Source: Beroe ovata (Eukaryota > Ctenophora > Nuda > Beroida > Beroidae). From it: DNA of 56,650 bases. Every line of letters starts with the position of its first letter. Within the stretch, counting starts at the first letter, position 1. Where the stretch lies: positions 214,920 to 271,569 of the forward strand of contig CAMPET010000054.1 of assembly GCA_946803715.1 (NCBI GenBank), read 5' to 3'. Shown here piece by piece: positions 52,478 to 56,650 of this stretch. The translations under genes and the position numbers were made by a program. The notes beneath the pieces are model-generated. The model saw only the letters and a program-made list of their open reading frames with translations. It made no database searches and was not told where the DNA came from.

Positions 52478-55400
52478 TCACTTTTTATCACCGATGAATT
52501 CGGAAACTTCGCTTGTTTCCTCTTCATCAATCACATTCTGTGCGTGACTCAAATCAGTTGATTCGTCGGCAATGAACTGATTCTTGTACGGCCTGTACAT
52601 GATGATGTAGAGTTTAGGTACGAACATCACAATGATGACAACGTAGCACATGATCAGGACAAATATGACCCATGCGCCGCTCAGTATAGGTCCTTGCAGG
52701 AGCAGCTTTGTGGGTATGAACGCTACCATGACAATGTGCATTGCGATTGTTTGGAATGCTAGGAATTTCCCCTCGTTGAAGTTCTCCGTGATGTTTCGTC
52801 CTAAGAACGAGAGAATGAGAGAGGTGAGGGAGATGGAGAAGAACGATGTCAGCGCCAGAATATCGATTGGTGGCGAGTCAGAGACCTTGACACACTCGCC
52901 GTACACCACTCCTCTCTTCACCTCAGTTCTGTGGTATTGGTGAGGCTGGAAGTAGAGCTGTGCAGTTGTTATTGCTGTCTGCAGGGCTATTCCCAGGAGT
53001 AGTATAGTGAGCTGTAAGATGTAAACCTGCATGCATGACACAGATTTCAGCTTGAGAATTACTGTCTCACTCAAGCACAGCACGCAAATGAAAAGAGTTG
53101 ATATGCCCACGTACGTCACTCCAAGATGAACGTTACACTTGAAGTCGGAGGGTGGCCCAACGTAGATAAGACAGGACAACATCAGGGTCAGGCACGTAAC
53201 CAGAATGGTGAAGTAGATGAAGATACCGTGTCCTTGAACGACGGGTGTATGGAATTTTGCCAAGAAGACCGTCATGATCAGGCCGATAAGAGTGACTCCT
53301 ACCGTCACTATCATGTAGAGAATCACTGCGAATGTTGAGGTGTAGCCAATGTGATCCGATATGACAGGTATACATCCGGTATGGTTCATATTGTTTGTGT
53401 AGGTCTCGTTACAAGGGAAACACTCGCTCGTCGAGCCGTTGCTATAGTGATGAGCGCCACATTTCACACACTCGTGACAGCACGGTGACACTGATTTCCT
53501 CCACTCCCCTGCTTGACACGGCGACGAACAGATTGAGGGATGATCCCGATACGGATTATCAAAAGTCAATGTTTGATGAGAATAGATCCCGGATTTCTTG
53601 AACGCCCCTCTTTCATACTCGAATATATGGTATCGACCCACGTGCTGATCAGTAGTACTCCCAAACGAAACCTCGTTACCCGATATACTTGTGAAGTTAA
53701 TATTCTTCAGAACGTCGAACAGTTCGGAGGTATTCGTGTCGAATGAACTCACGATGTTGCGTTCGGAGATATACTGTCGGAGTCCCTCGCCAAATGCGTG
53801 AACGGCATCTGCCGTTGTGGACGTATGATCGTCCAGCTTTATCTCCATCATATCGTCCTTCCATACACCATTACTGCTATTCGTGTACTTATGATACCAC
53901 TTCAGAAAGTAGTTTTTGGCAAAGGTTTGGTATGCCGGGTTATAGTTCGTATCGTTGAGCATGCTAAGGTGTTCGCGAAAGCCGCGTATATCCCGCGTAT
54001 ACACACCAACTCCTATAAACTTGTTGAATATCTCCCCGTGGTAAGACTCGAACGTATGTGGGTCCGTGGACCACGATTCCGAGCCGATGTACACGACATT
54101 GAGGACCTTATCTCGAAGCCCGGTTGTGTCAGAGTCAGGTATCCTGGACACGAGTTGTGAGAGATATTTGAAGAACTCTCCAGCACCCCTTATTCCGGAG
54201 AATAGGACGATAACCGACAATTCCGTCTCTTTTATGTGCTCCAGTACCTGAACAGAGGTTGATGTCAAGACGTTATCTCTCAACTGTTTTGGTAAAACTA
54301 ATGATGAAAACATGTCCCTGAGAAGTTAGAGAAGAAAGAAGTTGTGAAGCAGACTCTCAACTCTCAATTAACCTTGTCTTGCATACCTGAGAAGCTACGA
54401 ACTTTGGGCTTTCCAACTTGTACTGAAATGCAATGCAGAACTCTCTATTGAACTGTATCTTGTTGGCATGTGTCAGGAGAGCAGACAAGCCGGCGCCACC
54501 GTATATATCGTCAGATGCTATGATACCGATATAGTTCCAATTAACACTGGGAAAGTTGTGTGATATTGCAGGGTTGGAACCACGTTTACTAGCGAGATTC
54601 AAGAACAGCCGAAACACGCTCTCCTTAATCTCAGATGTTTGTCACATGGTACTGACCTCATGAACCATGGTACTGACCTCATGAACCATGGTGCTGACCC
54701 CATGGTCCATGGTACTGACCTCATGTTCCACACCTCATGGACCATGGTACTAACCTCTGTGATATGATCTCGAGGATGGCTCGAGCTTGGATCTGGTCTG
54801 AGGGTACAGTACGCAGGAAGTACGGATACGCTGCAGTATCGTCCAGATCGAGGGATGTCGCGGCAAACGATATCTGCGACGAATGATATTTGCCAGTCAT
54901 TATTGTACAATACCATCTCAACAAAAATCTAAATATGAATACAAGTAGATCCTTTACCTGTGGTATCTTGAGGACATTACACAGGTTAGCCAGTGCTATC
55001 GCATTGTCGGATGTCGCAGGTCCAAGGATACCCACGACTGGGGGTCTGCGTTCTGAAACACACGGGGCGACATGAGTCGGCGATTCGAGACCAAATTTAT
55101 TCATAGCAAACTCATCAGAAATTCTAATAGCCGATAGGGCCTAGATATTCCAGTTTTCCTGAATGAATGATTCATTGATTTGTACCGGTAGCCGGACATG
55201 ATTCTGCAGTATGTATCTGGGATAGTCTACCGACTTGCTTCATTCCCAGAGACACGGTCAGCCTGGCCAGCATGTCATTGTCCACAATACGGGACTGTAC
55301 ACAGAACCCGGTGTCATTCAACAGGTGACGGTTAATGTATGACACCGTATACAATACTGCCTGGGGTGGGAGGTGTTATTTAACACTGCTATGCGGTGTA

Positions 55401-55709
55401 TCTGTACTTGAGAAGATCTGTAGTTTAGAAGATAGAGGCATATCTCAGATCAATTTGTTATAGGTAGTTACTGACCTCAGCTCCTTGGGCAGATCCAATG
55501 TAGAATGTGGCGTTCTCGTCCGCCTTCTCGACAAAGTGGAGAGGCATGATTGCGGGAACAGAGAATACTTTAGTGGGATCCTGTCCTGGGACGGGTTGTC
55601 CCCAGCCGTCCAGTTCACAGCTGGACGTGACGTCCCGTAGCAGCAGTAGCACGTGCAAAACAAGCACGTGTGGGAAGTTACATAGCATCCTGTGGCATAT
55701 CAGTGACAT
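52478..55709 (-). CDS. Class C GPCR, mGluR/CaSR-like, six exons
   Basis: Exons in transcript order: 55709-55476, 55360-55231, 55052-54958, 54873-54755, 54618-54387 and 54283-52478, giving 871 residues. A signal peptide (NFPHVLVLHVLLLL) precedes the Venus-flytrap ligand domain (PVVGILGPATSDNAIALANL, ISFAATSLDLDDTAAYPYFLRTVPSD, VNWNYIGIIASDDIYG, VIVLFSGIRG). A nine-cysteine NCD3G domain at ~522-574 (CSSPCQAGEW, CCHECVKCGAHHYSNGS, CFPCNE) couples it to seven helices at ~582-850, all in the last exon. NCD3G places it with mGluR/CaSR-type receptors, not GABA-B. The ligand is unknown. The acceptor of exon 5 is weak and therefore less sure; a tandem-repeat intron lies between exons 4 and 5. Confidence 0.9.
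54648..54758. repeat. Tandem repeat that duplicates a splice donor in the GPCR gene
   Basis: Five copies of ggtactgacctc or close variants (starts 54648, 54669, 54690, 54711, 54747), spaced 21, 21, 21 and 36 nt. On the minus strand each reads GAG|GTCAGTACC or similar, a near-consensus 5' splice site. The rightmost copy is the actual donor of GPCR exon 4 (GAG|GTTAGTACC). Confidence 0.8.
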
Positions 55710-55719
55710 TGCTTATCCT

Positions 55720-56600
55720 GATGAGTATCAAGGATATGAACTGAAACATGAAAAACAAAAAAGATAAATCAGACAAAGACCAAAGAATAAAACGAAGTCT
55801 CTGTTACCGTTATAAATAGGAAAGTCAAGCCGAATTGCGTCATCACACGTTAAGAGACACTGGCATTCTCACTTTATCTGAGCAGTTTATTAAACTGCTG
55901 AGAACCAGGAAATACCTTTAAAACAAGCTACAGCAAGTACTCTGCGATTTCCTAGCTACCTAGCTTGACGTGACAAGCTGAAGCCAGCGAAATTGGCACG
56001 TTTGAAGTGATAATAACTTTGCGAAGGAAATTCACAAAACAGAACACGGCGTGGAGTTTTAACACACACACACCAGCACGTCAATAATTGTAGTTGTCTG
56101 TACAGCACCAGGTAATGTAATTAAGGTTAAATCGAGTACTGAGTGGTCATTCGGCATTACACTGTGCGAACACATGTGCAGTATACAACGCACAATGAAC
56201 AATGTACATTCATTGTGTATACAACATGCGCTGAAAATGAAGTCATCGGGTTTCAAGCTCAACTTTGTGCATGAAGCTTGCTGTATAAAGCAAAATGAGT
56301 GGAACACACGCGGCACCAAGGCGACATAAGCTACTAGGTGTTAACAAATTATGTGAGTTGTTTTGACCGAACGCGCTGGGATCTCATGTAATGAACGTGT
56401 GCACTACTAATTTGTAATCACACGGGCTGTTACTTGTTGACCAATGATTGTGTAACACATGGCCACACTTTGGCAGGAGTGCTGCTGGAGTACTACTATC
56501 CCGACATGAATTAGACGTGTGTGTGCGACAATATAGAACCGCATCCACCTGATTTTTGTGTTGAAATATATTCCTAAACCATGCCTAATGCCTGTGTCAC
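55720..56600. other. Upstream region of the GPCR, no gene seen
   Basis: AT-rich sequence expected to hold the GPCR promoter. A GTCACGTGAG E-box variant lies near 56597. No coding exon recognised. Confidence 0.45.
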
Positions 56601-56606
56601 GTGAGC

Positions 56607-56610
<4 letters not shown>

Positions 56611-56650
<40 letters not shown>
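56611..56650. repeat. (CA)n microsatellite at window edge
   Basis: Uninterrupted CA dinucleotides to the end of the window. Confidence 0.95.

Overview
This is eukaryotic, almost certainly invertebrate animal DNA. It is AT-rich, with many GT-AG introns, AATAAA signals, (CA)n microsatellites, an APE/RT-type LINE and metazoan gene families (cyclin D, tetraspanin, class C GPCR, AIP, VIP36, MTBP). The species cannot be named from the sequence. A DUF4743-type Nudix gene, a PIM-like kinase and an mGluR-like receptor would suit an early-branching or marine invertebrate, but that is inference. Two large N gaps (19791-19998, 31421-31791) and ten single N's mark a draft assembly. At least three single N's sit at the joints of near-identical duplicated blocks that look like haplotype joins rather than biology.

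Layout. 1-1200: last exon of a cyclin D-like gene, followed by a perfect hairpin. 3.4-4.25 kb: GC-rich nested foldback repeats. 4513-23918 (+): a complete seven-exon cyclin D gene of 300 codons. Its 11.1-kb intron 4 carries an apparently intact CR1/Jockey-like LINE (ORF1 with Cys-rich and CCCH fingers, ORF2 with endonuclease and RT) and clusters of E-box, CCAAT and CRE sites. 26937-28377 (-): a tetraspanin whose last exon was not found. 29036-32315 (-): MTBP-like gene, ten exons. 32663-34556 (-): DUF4743/Nudix gene, five exons. 34991-35690: minisatellite whose units each carry a 31-nt hairpin. 35815-36783 (-): AIP-like co-chaperone on one exon. 37.2-37.7 kb: 5'-truncated LINE tail. 37.8-38.15 kb: more GC-rich repeat modules. 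38538-42126 (+): VIP36/LMAN2-like lectin gene with two alternative terminal exons. 43.5-45.9 kb: foldbacks and duplicated assembly blocks around the first exon of a small coiled-coil gene (45805-46230). 46827-48794 (+): RINT1 on one exon. 49144-49446 (+): small rhodanese. 49835-52421 (+): three exons of an unidentified gene whose first intron contains a PIM-like kinase on the other strand (50033-50857). 52478-55709 (-): mGluR-like class C GPCR, six exons.

Most genes are unrelated housekeeping or signalling genes and there is no operon. Loose themes are cell-cycle entry and replication (two cyclin D genes, MTBP) and ER-Golgi traffic (VIP36, RINT1). Every multi-exon model given with a stop codon closes to a multiple of three at the stated splice sites, which is the main support for the exon boundaries. 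The most unusual material is the foldback family, the hairpin minisatellite with a paired arm substitution, the alternative VIP36 tail exons, the dispersed GTCACGTGAC palindrome, and a LINE whose ORF2 has no AUG before its endonuclease domain.
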